Assembly: GCA_022419385.1 (NCBI GenBank)
Contig: JAJUBI010000003.1
Location: 1,116,001-1,180,000, forward strand
DNA from: Paraconiothyrium sp. Pb-2020
Lineage: Eukaryota; Ascomycota; Dothideomycetes; Pleosporales; Didymosphaeriaceae
Direction: 5' to 3'
DNA length: 64,000 nucleotides
Part shown: positions 43,283 to 55,842 of the stretch, in pieces
How the letters are laid out: every line of letters starts with the position of its first letter
Position numbering within the stretch: the first letter of the stretch is position 1
Notes under the pieces: model-generated
Databases searched by the model: none
Told to the model about the DNA's origin: nothing
Seen by the model: the letters and a program-made list of their open reading frames with translations, nothing else
Position numbers and translations under genes: made by a program

Positions 43283-44439
43283 TTATGCTTTGGAGGGCGG
43301 CACGTGAGCAGAGGTATTGACGCCGACAGTAATCCAAGTCACAAGTCCGGCTAGGTACGTTAGTGGATGATCAAGCGCAGTCCGAACAATGACATACCCT
43401 GGTGGTTGCCACCATCGACCCAAGCCCATTGCATGAATGGGTCGTACTTGTCTGATGCGGCATCTGGGGCAAACCCGTCATCCAGGTTGAGCACTAGATC
43501 CTGTTTATTGCTTGAATAAGGTTCGAATTTCTGTGCCGGATTAGCATAGAGCAGAAGCCGGCGATCGAGAACCTACGTCGATCTCCTGGCGCGGAACCTC
43601 ATCATAGTAGAGCTGACCCGCGTGCACGAACCCGTCAAGGTTGTTGAACTTCTCCTTGGGCCGTACAGATAGATGAGTGTGCACAGCACGTCCAGTATAG
43701 TGGCCAGGGAAGATGGTGTCAAAATCCGCCGTTCCCCACGGGGAAGTGGCTTGCGCGCCGGTCAGCCAGTGGACATTTGGGTGCTCTGGTGTGTAGACTC
43801 GGTATTGCTTCGCGTACTGGCCCAGCGCGTTGGCCTGCCAGATATCCACGCGGGCACCCTGGAGAGGCTTGCAAGTGGCGATGTCGATGACTTGCAGAGC
43901 TAGGCGCTGGTACACGCCCTTTTGATCCTCGCGAATGTCCTGTCGGTAAGCCTCACGATCTTGGAAGTATGGTCCCCAAATGCTCTCTGGAGCAAGGACG
44001 CAAACAGCAGGATTGATGTTCTTGTTCGCGTCCTTCGGATCGAAGCCGAAAAGGCTGGCATCGTTCCTGAAGTCCTTGCCTTTGCCATCCCCGGTCTTGT
44101 CGTGATTCACTTTGTGCCATTTCTCAAGGGACGGCTTATCTGCTGCAATAGGTTAGTGTTTGGTATTAACTAGCATGATTCAAATTGACCTCGAGGCTGG
44201 ACATCGATACCGCGGGCCTTGCGAAGTCGATGGAAAGATTCCCGACGCTCCACTGTGAGGCGAGCATTCAGCGCCTTCAGATCGGGGGTATCAAGGCACC
44301 GGGTGAGCGCTTCGGAGTCGCGCGCAACCTGGTTGTGATACTCAGTCATCTCTTTAGGCGAGCGCTTCTCATGCGCGGTGACGCCCAGCACCGCGGTAGC
44401 CACAACGGCAAATCGGAGGAGCTTGGAGAGTATCATCAT
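43283..44439 (-). CDS. Extracellular intradiol ring-cleavage dioxygenase
   Basis: Exons 44190-44439, 43577-44142, 43398-43530 and 43283-43350 give 338 residues. The N-terminus has a secretion signal (MMILSKLLRFAVVATAVLGV). An intradiol fold follows: CVLAPESIWGPYF, LALQVIDIATCKPLQGARVD, IWQANALGQYA, and GRAVHTHLSV with His ligands of the non-heme Fe(III) site, then GQLYYDEV and, across introns, KFEPYSSNKQDLVLNLDDG. The end is GLVTWITVGVN. Extracellular members of this family cleave catechols between the two hydroxyls and are seen in wood-decay and plant-associated fungi. Introns all have good donors, one with a perfect ACTAAC branch. The start acceptor allows Ala insertion or not (CAGCAG). Confidence 0.92.
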
Positions 44440-46065
44440 GTAGACTTGGTATGTAGTGACAGAAAGACGTGGAGAATGTATAAGGTATGGTCAACGAGCG
44501 GCCGAGGGCGAAATTTAAAAAGAGCGGGAAGGCACTGTCAAGGACCACGTGTGGGCGTGTTCGAGTGGAAGGTTTATTGGGCTGAGGTGAAGGTACGTGC
44601 TTGATCACTCGGGCTCTTACTTTAATTTTACGAGGCAATGGCCAAACGGACCCGAGGACTGCTCCGTCATTGAGTTGAGCCTGCTGACCATGTAAAACAA
44701 CGTGGACAGTCTACACTGAAGGGACTCGTAGCTGCGTCAAGCCAGTGTATATCGTCTGAGCTCGATGCTCGATGCCTTAGATCTACAATTAGACAAAGTA
44801 AAAGCCCAATAAATGTGTTGTCCAAGCGCAAGTTACCCTATCGAAGGTTTTCCTTGAGGTTGTTCGTTGTCTCTCATGTACATCGTCGAACACGTAAGCA
44901 ATGGATCGCTTTCTCATCAATGGAAGCGTGTTGATAAGTCAGAATTATGACATTGACCGCATACAAGCTATCGATCTCGAGAGCTAGGAAGCAGAGCCGA
45001 TGCTCGAGGTGGGACTAGTGCTTGTTTGCGCAGGACAGGAAGGTGACTGTATAGTCTATGTGTTGATAGTGGCTGTCGAGGATGATGCGATGGCATGAAG
45101 CATCAATGATGCCCGAACAGCAGTCCACAGGAAATGAGTTTCTTGCGGGCGGCGCTCCCATCACGTGCTGTTAGGCAGCGTCTTTGATGTGACTTGTTGG
45201 AGGGAACGGTCATGCATCTGCATCAGTTCCACGCATCCGACTATCGTCGTATCATCGTCGACAAAGAAATTGCGTGCTTCAAGGTGTAGCCTACGCTACT
45301 GATAAGAAATCCTCAATTTTAGTAAGAAGGATCTGAGGCCGAAGAAGGACCACGCGCTCAGCTGTGACAATGTGACGTGACGTCTATCACAGTTCCCCAC
45401 ATTTCATAGCGTGGCACCGGCGTCGGTGCTGGCCCGTGCAATTATGGAGGCGACATCAACACCATGAACATCTCGTGCCCCAACGACCTCACCCCACGCC
45501 CTCTTCGCATATTACTGCGCCGAGCCGTCTGCTGACCCTCCTGCATCCACCTTCCGAGGCGCCAAAGTCCTGCATCGACCCAGTTCTGGGTTCGGAGATT
45601 ATTTTTGGTTGCAGAACAACCCTGCCTCGCATCATTGGAAACGTCCCGATATCGCAACGGCCTCGTAATTCATCCCAAAGGGCACGCTGTCAGTGTCGAA
45701 TACAGCAGGTGTTTTTCGTTTCCAGATTGTCGAGCCCCGGAACCGTGGTTGGTCGTCTATCTTGAGTACCAGGCGTGCTTCTGCTAGGCGGTATCTGGAA
45801 GGTGCCACAGCATCGCAGCAGATAGCAACAAGCAGCCAAGTTTGGCCCTCACCTGCCGAGCGCTTCTCCACATGTTTGGAGTGTGTTCGTCCTCGTGAAA
45901 CCGGAGTAGTCGATAATAGCACGCGTTCAGCGGGGTCGCCGAATGAGTAGTCCTTTGTACCGACTACCCCCAAATCCGCGCTGAGCCTCCTGTTATCAAG
46001 TATATCTACACGGCTTTGGGATCTTTCAGTCGATACTTACTGGACCGAAATCCGTCTTCATCATC
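44440..46065. other. Long intergenic region
   Basis: About 1.6 kb without a supported gene. Frames near 45436-45973 on both strands have no domains. It probably contains the promoters of the dioxygenase and the F-box gene. Confidence 0.4.
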
Positions 46066-47617
46066 ATGGCTGAGCACGGAGCTTCTTCGATCTCCACACT
46101 CCCGTCTGAGCTAATTCACCACATCCTCACGTTCCTGCCCTTGACAGACCTGCTCACGGTCGGCTTGGTAAACCGGGCATTTCTTGAACACTCTAGGCAA
46201 GAGACGTTGTACCAGCCGTTTGTCAAGGCTCACTTACCAGGCTATGACGTGTCCAAGCCCGATGGCATAACTTGGCGCGAGTTGTTCAAGCTACATCACC
46301 CGTACTGGTTCATCGCGCAGCACAAGATTTGGTTCTCAGATACGCCCCATACGGGGAAGCTCATAATAGCTAGATATGATCACCGTCTTAATGCTATCGA
46401 AGGATATGCACTCGTTGCGGAACGGCGGCAACCTACATTCAAAACATGGGACTGGAACCCACACGCAATTATACATACCTTCCATCCGCGCATAAAGCTA
46501 GATCTCAACGCTCCGGTAGTACGCTTAGATGCTCGTGGGTATGCGGCTGCTTTTGCCCAGTCTGGAAGTCGCCTGACGCGAGAAGTCCCCATGAATCTTG
46601 TTGATGAGCTACCCCGATCCAGCTCCGGAATTCATTCTCAGCTTATACTATCGAGACCATGGCCTGAACAAGCTACCTCGCGGAATACACCCGTTTGGCC
46701 GCCGCTCACAATACCGGCTCCGGTCCGCACGCTGAACGAATCGCCGAGCAACTTCCGGGATATCGCCCACCGACCGTCAAATATCTCAGAAATGTCTTCT
46801 GTTAGTTTCAGATTGAGACGATGGATGGAATTCTCGTCTCGACCTCACGGCGTCAGTATGCGTGTGGGAGAAGACGTCACGACATGGGGCACGCTGCCTG
46901 TAGAGTGTTACACACCCACTCCACAGAAACCGTGGCAAGGAATTTGGTGCGGGGACTACGCTGGCCACGGGTGTGAGTTCTTGGTGGTCATGCAACCAGA
47001 TAACCCCCAACCGCTGCCGGAGCGGGCAGAATGGGTTCTGCGAGCAGCAGAGCGTGAGGGCAGTGTTAGTAGTGGTGACTCGTGGAGTACTGCACCAAGC
47101 GCCCAGGACGAGTGGGACGAGGCCGGCTGGGAAGATGTAGTTGAAGATGAAGGCACAACTGAAGAACAAGAAGACAATAGCATGGAAGATAGTATCGCCA
47201 CACTGCATGCGTCACCTGCAGTTACTGAGCACGAACGCGGTGACGGCAACGACCCCGCCTATCAAGGTCGTCTCGAAGCGGTCAAACTTACTGGAGACCC
47301 GAATATACCGCGAGGAGAGTACACCTTCATAGCGCCGGATATTGGTCCTAGTGGCCTGATACGAGTCGCGAATGAGGAGCTGTTCAAGGGAGCACGCATC
47401 GTCAAGAGCGTCGGCCATATTGCTGCAAGAGGCTTCAGGGATGGTGAGTTTTAGTTCAATAACCAGAAGTAAATCAACATGCTAATAACAGCTAGATGAC
47501 TACATGACATCTCAACTCATCTTGATTTCGCACGATCGGCTTGCGCAATACTGGGAGACTTTTGGGCACGTGTCATTTTATCAGCGCGTGAATCTTGAGG
47601 AGTTCACGACGGTCTGA
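46066..47617 (+). CDS. F-box protein (FBXO31-like)
   Basis: Exons 46066-47443 and 47496-47617 give 499 residues. The F-box is at residues 10-50 (ISTLPSELIHHILTFLPLTD, LTVGLVNRAFLEHS). The central part contains WRELFKLHHPYWFIAQHKIW, then KPWQGIWCGDYAGHGCEFL, a block shared with FBXO31-type proteins. A long acidic insertion (EDVVEDEGTTEEQEDN) interrupts the second half, and the C-terminus YMTSQLILISHDRLAQYWET resumes conserved sequence after the intron. F-box proteins recruit substrates to SCF ubiquitin ligases. The short final exon is needed to complete the fold. Confidence 0.88.
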
Positions 47618-47965
47618 GGAGAATGTCACCCTTCCGAGATATGTTATTAGCGAGCTTTGTAGCCTCAGTAGTTATAGTAATCCTTGTGGATATTCCAAAT
47701 ATATCAAGGATTGCTACCTTCTACTTCTACCTTGGTTTGCTGGGAAAGCCGAAGCAGACTAGCGTGTGGAGAACCCTGCGGCCGCAAGCGCTCCTCCCGC
47801 CGCAAACCCTCCGAACGTCATCGTGATCGTCGACAAATTTCCACAGCGGCAAACAATTGTGTTGTCGCTCTATTTCAGTTCCGCACACACTAGTTTTCCT
47901 TCCGAACCCCCTATACAGTTTGTTTCATACCTTTGTACAGCAAAAGAAATAATCTCTGGCCTACG
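47618..47965. other. Short intergenic region, nothing recognised
   Basis: Flanks between two plus-strand genes. A small hydrophobic frame at 47623-47826 is not supported. Confidence 0.4.
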
Positions 47966-49117
47966 ATGCCCCACTACGAACAATACATACTCAAGGTGAC
48001 GGCGGGGGCGACGTACGATGCATCCAAGCATGAGGATGTTCTTGTCAATACTGAGAAACCCATACACATCTCTTCAGAGCACCTTGATGCGCGGATACAG
48101 GTGCGCATCAAAGATTACCGCGGTACGTCCTTCATATCACCGCAGCACGCGACAGCTTCCAGAAACTTTGTAAATAGGACTTTAAAGCGCATGCGCTCCA
48201 CCGCCTGAGATTCTCGCACTAACGCTGCTACTATAGGTTTTCCTGAAGGCTCACCGTCCTCATCCCCGTATTTCTCGACCCCGCAGCACCCCTACGACCG
48301 CTACTCCATCTCCTTCGCCTTCACACCCAAACGCTCCATATCGGGCAAAGACCTTGTCTTCGGCAACGACTTCGACCACCCGATCCGAGACCGCCTACCG
48401 CCCCTCTTCGACAAGGCCTTCGGTATCGTAAAGTGGTGGATAGATCCCGGCCTCGACGGCGACGTCTACGGCGACGAACCCTATCTCTACGGCGCATTGC
48501 TGTCCTCCATAAATGTGCTACGGATAGGCAACAAGCCACCGCAGGCGCCGGACGCTGGAGAAGAGAAAGCGGGTGAGGCAGTCGTGTATGAGGAGGGTGC
48601 TGAGGGCGATGGCGTCGAGGTGCGGGAGAAATACGCTGTCCCTGTTGCGACTGGCCAGCGGCAAAAACACTTCCTGAACGAAGCGAAGAGAACAGACTTT
48701 ACGTTTGAAGAAGGCAGAGAGTACAAGTGCGATTTCTTCAATCCATATGTGGACTTCAATGAGTTTGCGCTCAAGATTGGGTATGGGTTGCCTGCAATAT
48801 CGATCATTGGGCACTGGGATGGGCAGCCGCTTCGGTGAGTACAACCCCGCTATCTCCCGGACAACTGCAGGATAGCCTGCGGGTAACTTTCTTTGGTCGA
48901 TTCACGGTCTGACTAACGTAGTACGCACTCTCTTAGATATGTGCTCAAGGACCGAAGTACGAACACGGAGCTATTCGTCGTCATCTTCCAGCTCCTTCCA
49001 ACCGACGAGGCGAAGAAGGAGAATGGCGTAGAAAGCGCGGAAGATATGGTCAAAAAGGTACATGGTGGAGACAAAACTGAGGCGAAAGCAGCGGAGAACG
49101 ACGAAGAGCTGGACTAG
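47966..49117 (+). CDS. DUF1769-like conserved fungal protein
   Basis: Exons 47966-48122, 48237-48834 and 48937-49117 encode 311 residues. The start MPHYEQYILKVTAGATYD leads to RIQVRIKDYRGFPEGSPSSS, then YDRYSISFAFTPKRSISGKD, FGNDFDHPIRDRLPPLFDKA and FGIVKWWIDPGLDGDVYGD, matching the DUF1769 type of fungal protein as I recall it. The C-terminal region has FKxDF-like YKCDFFNPYVDFNEF and LFVVIFQLLPTDE. No catalytic motif is evident. The last exon has a Lys/Glu-rich tail. Confidence 0.82.
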
Positions 49118-49334
49118 GCATACTGCACGATCATATCTTAGGCCGGCGTTTTCCTAGAGGCCTCGGCGGCGGAGTACGTTTGTTTTCGAATTCTTGAATA
49201 CGAATTGATACCGGGGGCGAAACGTGCATATACGGGATATACGGGAGCTTTAGATGACGGTAAACGCTTTTCCATGCATGGTATCTAGCCTTGTACAAGT
49301 TACTCCTCTCTATACATGATATCCAACATCACTT

Positions 49335-50556
49335 CTACAACCTCCTGCACACGTCTTCAATGACCTCCTCAGTCGTCGCCTTGCCGCCCATGTCAGGTGT
49401 CAAAAGCTTGCCCTCCTCAAGGTTCGCATCGACCGCCTCGTAGATCTTCGCCGCGGCACGCTCCTCGCCCTGGAACTCCAGCATAAGCGCGGTGGACCTG
49501 ATGGTCGCCATGGGGTTCGCAATGCCCCTGCCCTCGATATCAGGCGCGGATCCGTGGCACGGCTCGCCAATGACAAAGTCCTTGCCCACGTTCGCGGAGG
49601 GCACGAGTCCAAGGGAACCAACCAGCGCCGCAGCACCGTCAGACAGAATGTCGCCGTACAGGTTCGGCGCAACAATGACGTCGTAATCGCCCGGCTGGCG
49701 GAACAACTTGTACACCATAGAATCCACAATCTGCTCTTCGATCTCGAGCATCTGGTACTTCTCCGCGCCGAGAACTTTCCTGCTGACCTCCCTGAATAGC
49801 CCGTCCGTCTGGCTCAGCACATTTGACTTGTGCGTGATGGTGACCAGCCCGCGGTTATGTATGCTGGCGAGTCCGGATTCCCGTACGCGCTGTCTGCGCA
49901 GCGCAATGTCACCCGCCATAGCAGCGATGTTCGACGACGCCGTCTCGGAGATGCGCTTGATTGCCTCGGCGATGCGCGAGCCGTCGGCGGCATTGTAGGT
50001 CTTCTCCTCTTTTACGTAGAGGTCCTCTGTGTTTTCGCGCACGATGACGAGGTCGACGGGGCGGGCGGCGGAGCGCGTGGATTTTACGGGGCGCACGTTG
50101 GCGTAGAGGGCGAGGCGCTTGCGGAGGGCGACGATGGGGGAAGAATAGCCTTCTACTTTGGTTGTGGGGGAGCTGTGATCTCGATTAGTACCTAAACTTC
50201 CAAAAAGCAATTATATCGTGGCCCGTAAAGGTACAATTGCGAGTTGTAGTAGAATATGGAGAACATACGACACAGCACCGAAAAGTGCACCATCGCACTC
50301 GCTCTTGAGCGCCTCTACCGTCTCGTCTGGCAGCGCCTTTCCTCGCTTCTGGAACGTCTCGAAGCCGGCTTCGTGGTGCGAGAAGCTGAACTTTAGGCCG
50401 AATGACGAGGGCAGGGCCTCGAGGATGCGGCGTCCGGCCGGAATGACTTCGCGACCGATGCCGTCACCGGGGATGAGGCCTATTTTGTCGTGAGCAAAAA
50501 GCGATGTGAACGGGACATTGAGGTGCGGTACCTATGCGGAGGGTGCGGGCTGCCAT
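49335..50556 (-). CDS. LYS12: Homoisocitrate dehydrogenase, lysine biosynthesis
   Basis: Exons 50532-50556, 50269-50479 and 49335-50172 give 357 residues. The first exon encodes MAARTLRI, and the join forms GLIPGDGIGREVIPAG, the NAD-binding start of the beta-decarboxylating dehydrogenase family. Then SSPTTKVEGYSSPIVALRK, LVIVRENTEDLYVKEEK, NVLSQTDGLFREV and the family signature NLYGDILSDGAAALVGSLG follow. VEGYSSPIVALRK is characteristic of homoisocitrate dehydrogenase rather than isopropylmalate dehydrogenase. It performs the oxidative decarboxylation of homoisocitrate to 2-oxoadipate in the fungal alpha-aminoadipate lysine pathway. No long mitochondrial presequence is seen. The second intron (about 96 bases) has a TACTAAT branch. 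Confidence 0.93.
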
Positions 50557-50785
50557 TTTTGCGAAGAGAGGATGGAGGTGCGATACTTGGGGAAATTTGG
50601 GATGGATGGGTGATTGGATGCCGAAAGTCGGAGGACGTGGGCTAGCTGTTCTGGGGCTAGTGTAGCACCATGAGAACTGTTTTCACAGTGTTGTGTACTG
50701 TCAGTTGACATCACGACTGCCCAGTGCTTCCCATAAAATCTTCAGCTATCTGCTACGGTATGCCTCCTCCTCTATTTCAAGCCGA

Positions 50786-52856
50786 TCAGACAATTACAAG
50801 ATCCTGCCACAGGTCTTTGCGCGCCAGAGCCATTTCTCCTTTCTCTCTCTCAACAGCGAACTGAATAAACCCAATTCGTTCGTATACCTCACCATTCTTC
50901 TTTAACAACAGGCAACCGAGGTCCACTTGTTCGTTCCTGGTGGAGCCGACTATAAATGTCACATCCAATATAGCATTTGGCAACGGATCCTCGTCCCAGT
51001 GCAGTTGTCCGAGTTCAAATTTCATCCCGCTCTCCTGAGTCTTGCAATATGGGATATCGTGGCAGTACCCCTCCAGATCAACTTCTTCCAATAGGCAGGT
51101 ATACCGCCTATATGACGAGTGGTCCCCTGCATAACGTTGCGAAAGCACTCTCATCTTTGTGACCAGTGCGTTGATAGTAATCTGGCCGCCAGACACCTGG
51201 CCGAAGGGATTGACCTTGTCCACAACATCAACACTAGCAGAAACTAGGGAGGCGCATTCTCCGTGAGTCGCTGCAGTGGTGATATCGTCAGCCTCAAGAG
51301 ACGCCCAAGACCAGGAAGGTGCCTGGTAAGATTCCGAGCGTTTTGATCGCTTTGAACTGTACCACAGTAATGAGGCTGGTAGGTCGCTTTTCCAGAGACC
51401 GGCTAGGTACTCGTCGTTTGCGGGCCTGACTCTTGAGAAGTGGTATACCAAGCCAGATAAAGCAACAAGCTTATCGCTGGCAAAAGTAAGCCTGAGTTTG
51501 GCGTATTGGCGCACAGTTTCGGACCATGCACGATCAATGACATTCTTTGTGTCTTCATCGTCCTTACGCTTCTCGAAGAGCGCCTTGAACAGTTCTGACT
51601 GGTCATTGACGTAAAGGCTGTGGAAACCGTTCTGCAGAGCGGTGGCATTGGCATGCATCTCGTTCGACCACCCACCCCTACATTGCCAGAGGATCTGGCG
51701 CTCTCCGAAGTGCACCATACGTGGTGCTAACAGCCGCTCTTGCAGAACCCATCCTCGGGACATTAAAGGGCCTTCTGGAACTGGGCCGTATATCGACCAT
51801 TCATTTCCCAGTATGCAGCTCAAAGGTTCGTAACCATCGAACTGAATAGTGACCCGTGGAACCTCCAGCCACCCTGGGTTTCGGGCATGGAACATGCCTT
51901 GAGTACTGTCACTGGCGCGTGTTGCCCCGAGATTAAGGTAGGCAAAACGGTAGACATCACCCATTGTCGCTGCTTCTCGCTGCCAATCTTCTGCACTGTC
52001 TTGCAAGATGCATAGGGAGTCTATCCAAATGTAGCGGATACCAAGGCGCCAGGTTGTTTGTACGGCATCGCGAAAGGTTTGTGGAAGCATTGCGAAATTG
52101 AACCCTTGCTCCATGTCAGCCTGATTTGTAGTGAGTAATGTCGTAGGTCTATGCAGTCCCCAGCAATGGCTGAGCGAGATGTATGGTTCTTGTGCTGCCA
52201 GTCCGGCGCCTTTGGTTGCGATGACTTTGCCTTCCGAAGGGGAGATGAGCTGTATCAGTCGGGTTGGTCGCCAATCATCCTCATTCGTGACTAGGCAGCC
52301 TCTATCTGGATGCTGCTCATTGCAAATTGAAACCCACCTATCTAAGAGCTGAAATGTAGCTTCATCGCCACTATGCGCTGCGGGAACGTAAGATGCTGCG
52401 GGACCCTTGGGCTCTATGGTCATTTAGTAATGACACATATCGCTAACAGAGCGTCAGACCTTCAATCAGCCAGAGGCCAAATGTATATCCGCTGTTGGCC
52501 CAGGTTCTCTGTATAGGCTTCATCTTGAAATAGATCCAGGCTGCTGGAACCATCTCTCTGATGGAAGCAGAAGGTGGCGGCGCTTCCTTCGTCTTTTGTT
52601 CAATGCGATAGCAGTACTGGCTGTCCTCTGCTACACCATCTTTCTTAACACGTCTCCATAGTTCATAGCATAGTCGGCACCCGTCCTGAGCATGACTTGC
52701 AACTTCAGCCAAGAAGGGGTAGTGTTCCTTCCAATGTGGATGATCTGCTGGGTAGTGGCTGAACCGACCTTCAGGGTCCTCCGGGTCCAGTACTGCTCCG
52801 GAGAGGATTTGAGTACATCGTGCACAGAGCATGGCCAAAATATCGCGTTGCGGCAC
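50786..52856 (-). CDS. HET-domain protein, intact
   Basis: Exons 52460-52856 and 50786-52413 give 674 residues. The N-terminus has a Cys-containing region typical of many HET proteins (MLCARCTQIL, then DGCRLCYELWRR). The HET domain follows: PYISLSHCWG, YIWIDSLCILQDSAEDWQRE, AATMGDVYRFAYLNLGATRA, GWVLQERLLAPRMVHFGERQ and ILWQC. The C-terminal half (LWKSDLPASLLWYSSKRSK, PSWSWASLEADD) is the common tail of this HET class. No second domain such as NACHT or WD40 is attached. The intron at 52414-52459 has a weak GTCTGA donor but a good branch and phase. It lies between LYS12 and an MFS transporter. Confidence 0.92.
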
Positions 52857-53071
52857 TGGTTCAGGAAGGAGATATAGTCACACAGTAGGTCTTCGGTATA
52901 ATGGGGCCAAAACCAGGTTACGTTCTTGTTGATTGGCGTCTCTGCGTAAGATTTATTCCACCAATCAGGGCGTGCGCACCGCAGCAGTTCAAATCATCTA
53001 GCAATTCATATATAAAATATAATGCGTTGAATAACATTGCCAAAATGCCGTGGAGGAATCAAAGATCGAGT

Positions 53072-54691
53072 TCAATGGGGAGCATCCTCATCCTGATCTA
53101 GATGCATCGAAGCCCACGGACTCCGTTTCCTAATGACGTAGCCTCTGTAGAAAAGCACCCAGGGAATCGGCACCAGCAAGATCGCAATGAAACCCAGCAG
53201 ACTTGATGCCCACTCATTCCCCAGCTTTTTGTACATCTGGGTGGCAAACATTGGGAATCCGCCACCAACCAGGTTGCGAACTAAAATCGTGCCGGCCAGC
53301 GCAGACGCAGAGTAGACTTGATAGGCATCGACCAAGTAATTCAAGATACTCAAAATAACGATGTAGATGCCGGCACCAAATAAGGCTGATGCGATTATTG
53401 GGACGATCCAATGTATAGAAGGATAGCTGGTCCAGGCGAACCAGAAAAGGCTGATCGGGATGAGTAGGGCTCCGTAACGCGCCATCCAGACTCTGGCCTC
53501 TGGTACACCTTTTCCATCGTTCTCGGTAACTCTTCGGAGATAGTAGCGTTCTTGTAGCGGGTAGAAGCAGAACGCGATGAGCGGTCCAATTGCAAGTCCA
53601 AGAAAAGATAGACCCTGCTCACCAGTGTTGAAGTCATGTCCACCTTTACCGAACACCAATGGGAAAGATTCGTTGAAAAGGTAGACCAAGCCATAGAGAA
53701 AACCATTATATGCTGCTGCAAACATCGTGATGGGCTCGGTAAAGAGAAAGGTGAATGGTCGGGTGAGAGAAACTTTGAAGAGCCCCACCATGCCCTTCCT
53801 TTCGTCTGCATCGGCTTCTCTGATATTCGTTGCAGCAGTGAGGCCTTCTTTTGCCATCTGCTTGCGCACCCGCTGTGTTTTCTTCTCTAGTATCCTTGAA
53901 TGACGTGTCTCCGGAACAGTGAAGACGAGAAGCACCCAAAACCCTCCTGTGATAGCGAATAGAACCCAGAAGACCATGCGCCACCCTTCGTTCTGTGCCA
54001 GATAGCCACTGATGACAAGAGCGGAAGGAGGCCCAAACGTACTGCTGACACCATAGAAAGCCATGATAATACCATTTTCGTCGCGTTTGAACAGGTCAGA
54101 GATAGTGCCACCGGTATTGGTAAGGGGAGCACCGCCGGCAAAGCCGCCGATGAATCTACAAACCACCAGCGTGCCGTAGTTTGGCGCAAGGGCAATTGGC
54201 AACTGGAACATGAAGAGGATAAACCAAGATACCACGTATATAGGGCGGCGACCGAAGTATTCGGATAGTGGAGCCAGGACAACCGGGCCGACGGCGAAGC
54301 CTAGAACATACAGAGCCAGTAGTAGCGTTGTCAACTCCTGGGATACCCCGAACTCTGCTTGTATTTGCTCTGCACCGGAAGAGATGCTCCCAGCACACCA
54401 GCAGGTCAAGACGTTCAGCCAGCTGGCGAAGAGGCCAATGTAATAGCGACGCCATGTTGGCCAGTTGCGGGGATTGTCTTTGTCATCGGCCGAGTAAACA
54501 ATGTAGATGGGTGTGGTGTCCTCAGGGTGGTTGTGCGCATGAGCAAATGCCTCCTCTTCCGTCAAGACAAAGCTTCCTTGCTTCTCCAGCTCATTCATGT
54601 GCGTTGTTTCGTTTTGATTGGGGCTCACGTTGGGTACCAGTGCTCCGTGTGATTGCCTCCCAAACGCGGCCTGCTTCTCTTCGTCAAGCAT
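53072..54691 (-). CDS. MFS transporter (DHA1-type drug/metabolite exporter)
   Basis: An intronless gene of 539 residues from MLDEEKQAAFGRQSH; an upstream in-frame Met at 54754 is possible. After an acidic cytoplasmic N-terminus come twelve membrane segments, the first at YYIGLFASWLNVLTCW. Signature sequences include LAPLSEYFGRRPIYVVSWF (the loop 2-3 motif) and CRFIGGFAGGAPLTNTGGTI. The second half has LSFLGLAIGPLIAFCF and ends GYVIRKRSPWASMHLDQDED. The sequence type is that of fungal polyamine/multidrug exporters. It is the closest transporter to the P450 and terpene synthase, so export of that product is a possibility but unproven. Confidence 0.92.
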   Translation of the reverse strand: MLDEEKQAAFGRQSHGALVPNVSPNQNETTHMNELEKQGSFVLTEEEAFAHAHNHPEDTTPIYIVYSADDKDNPRNWPTWRRYYIGLFASWLNVLTCWCAGSISSGAEQIQAEFGVSQELTTLLLALYVLGFAVGPVVLAPLSEYFGRRPIYVVSWFILFMFQLPIALAPNYGTLVVCRFIGGFAGGAPLTNTGGTISDLFKRDENGIIMAFYGVSSTFGPPSALVISGYLAQNEGWRMVFWVLFAITGGFWVLLVFTVPETRHSRILEKKTQRVRKQMAKEGLTAATNIREADADERKGMVGLFKVSLTRPFTFLFTEPITMFAAAYNGFLYGLVYLFNESFPLVFGKGGHDFNTGEQGLSFLGLAIGPLIAFCFYPLQERYYLRRVTENDGKGVPEARVWMARYGALLIPISLFWFAWTSYPSIHWIVPIIASALFGAGIYIVILSILNYLVDAYQVYSASALAGTILVRNLVGGGFPMFATQMYKKLGNEWASSLLGFIAILLVPIPWVLFYRGYVIRKRSPWASMHLDQDEDAPH

Positions 54692-55842
54692 GGCGAAACG
54701 TTGTGCGTAGAGGAAGACAATGAGGTACAAAAAGTGCGTGTGCAACAGGTACACGCTTTGTGCACGAGAAGCTAAGCAATAACAAGAATATGATGGCCTT
54801 CCTTACACCGAGGAATAAGCTACCGCTCATTTCAATAATATTCAGGAGTGTTTCCGCTTTTTGTTGTGTATTTCCGGGCAGCATTGACGTAGTTGGCCGC
54901 GTCTCCGTGGAACGTCGCGTGCCCTAGTGCGGACCCCGGCAGCAGTTGTGATATCACTGATCGGCCGCCCGGCTGACGTCGGATCGTTAGCGTACGATGG
55001 ATATTCATCAAGGGTGCATATCAGTAGGTACATGAGGATGTAAAGCAAATACTACATGTCTTGATTGGCGGCGTACATGGAGTACCGCGATTTTGTGGTG
55101 GACAAGCTTTTCCCAAAGCTTAGCGATGCTTGGTGGGGATGCAGACGCCGATCGCGCACTATGTAGATAATCTCGATACGATTCCAGACCTAAATTAAAA
55201 TCAGACTATAAACTAAAAACCAGTCTAGCCCAACCAATTATGAAATGTGCATGCTGTACAATTTTCCAGTGTGTCTTGCTGCTTCAAATCCCTATGGTAT
55301 GTAGAGGCTTCTAACTTAAGGTACCAGGTAGCGCGTTCGCTGCCCAGGTCACTGCACAACACCCAACAAACTTGAAACGTCTCAATGATGGAAAAGAACA
55401 TTCAAAATACAGACTAGTGGTTTTCATCTTCACAGGCACTTTCTTGTCTTTCTTGATGCAAGATTGCATGCCAAAGCGACAACATGCGGGTCAAGCTCAC
55501 GTGGCCTTCAACCAGTTGAACCCAAGAGATGACCATGAAGCACGGACCATTGTGCGCGCATCTTCCCACACTCTTACAAGGTGGGCTTATGCTGTGGTAT
55601 AGTGGCTCTTGGAGGTGCTTGTGCGTAACTCTTTATGCCATTTCCAATCTCCGGCCCTTCATTCGACTACCTCTTTGTTGCGTGATAGCCCCAATGATCA
55701 GTTGAAGTTCCTTGTTACTTTGATAACAGATTTCCAGGAAACCAATCGAATTTATTCAATATGAACGGAGAACCCTTCCTCAGCCGTCACTTCATACTAG
55801 GTTTCCTTGCCGACTTGTTCACACACCATCAGACTCTTGAGG
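54692..55842. other. Gene-poor stretch
   Basis: About 1.15 kb with no supported gene. Promoter of the MFS gene on the left; a 76-codon frame at 55372-55602 has no support. Confidence 0.4.

Noticed and set aside
43541..43576. Intradiol dioxygenase ending at 43541 without further exons
   Set aside because: That end is an intron read-through; the in-phase exons downstream complete the conserved C-terminus.
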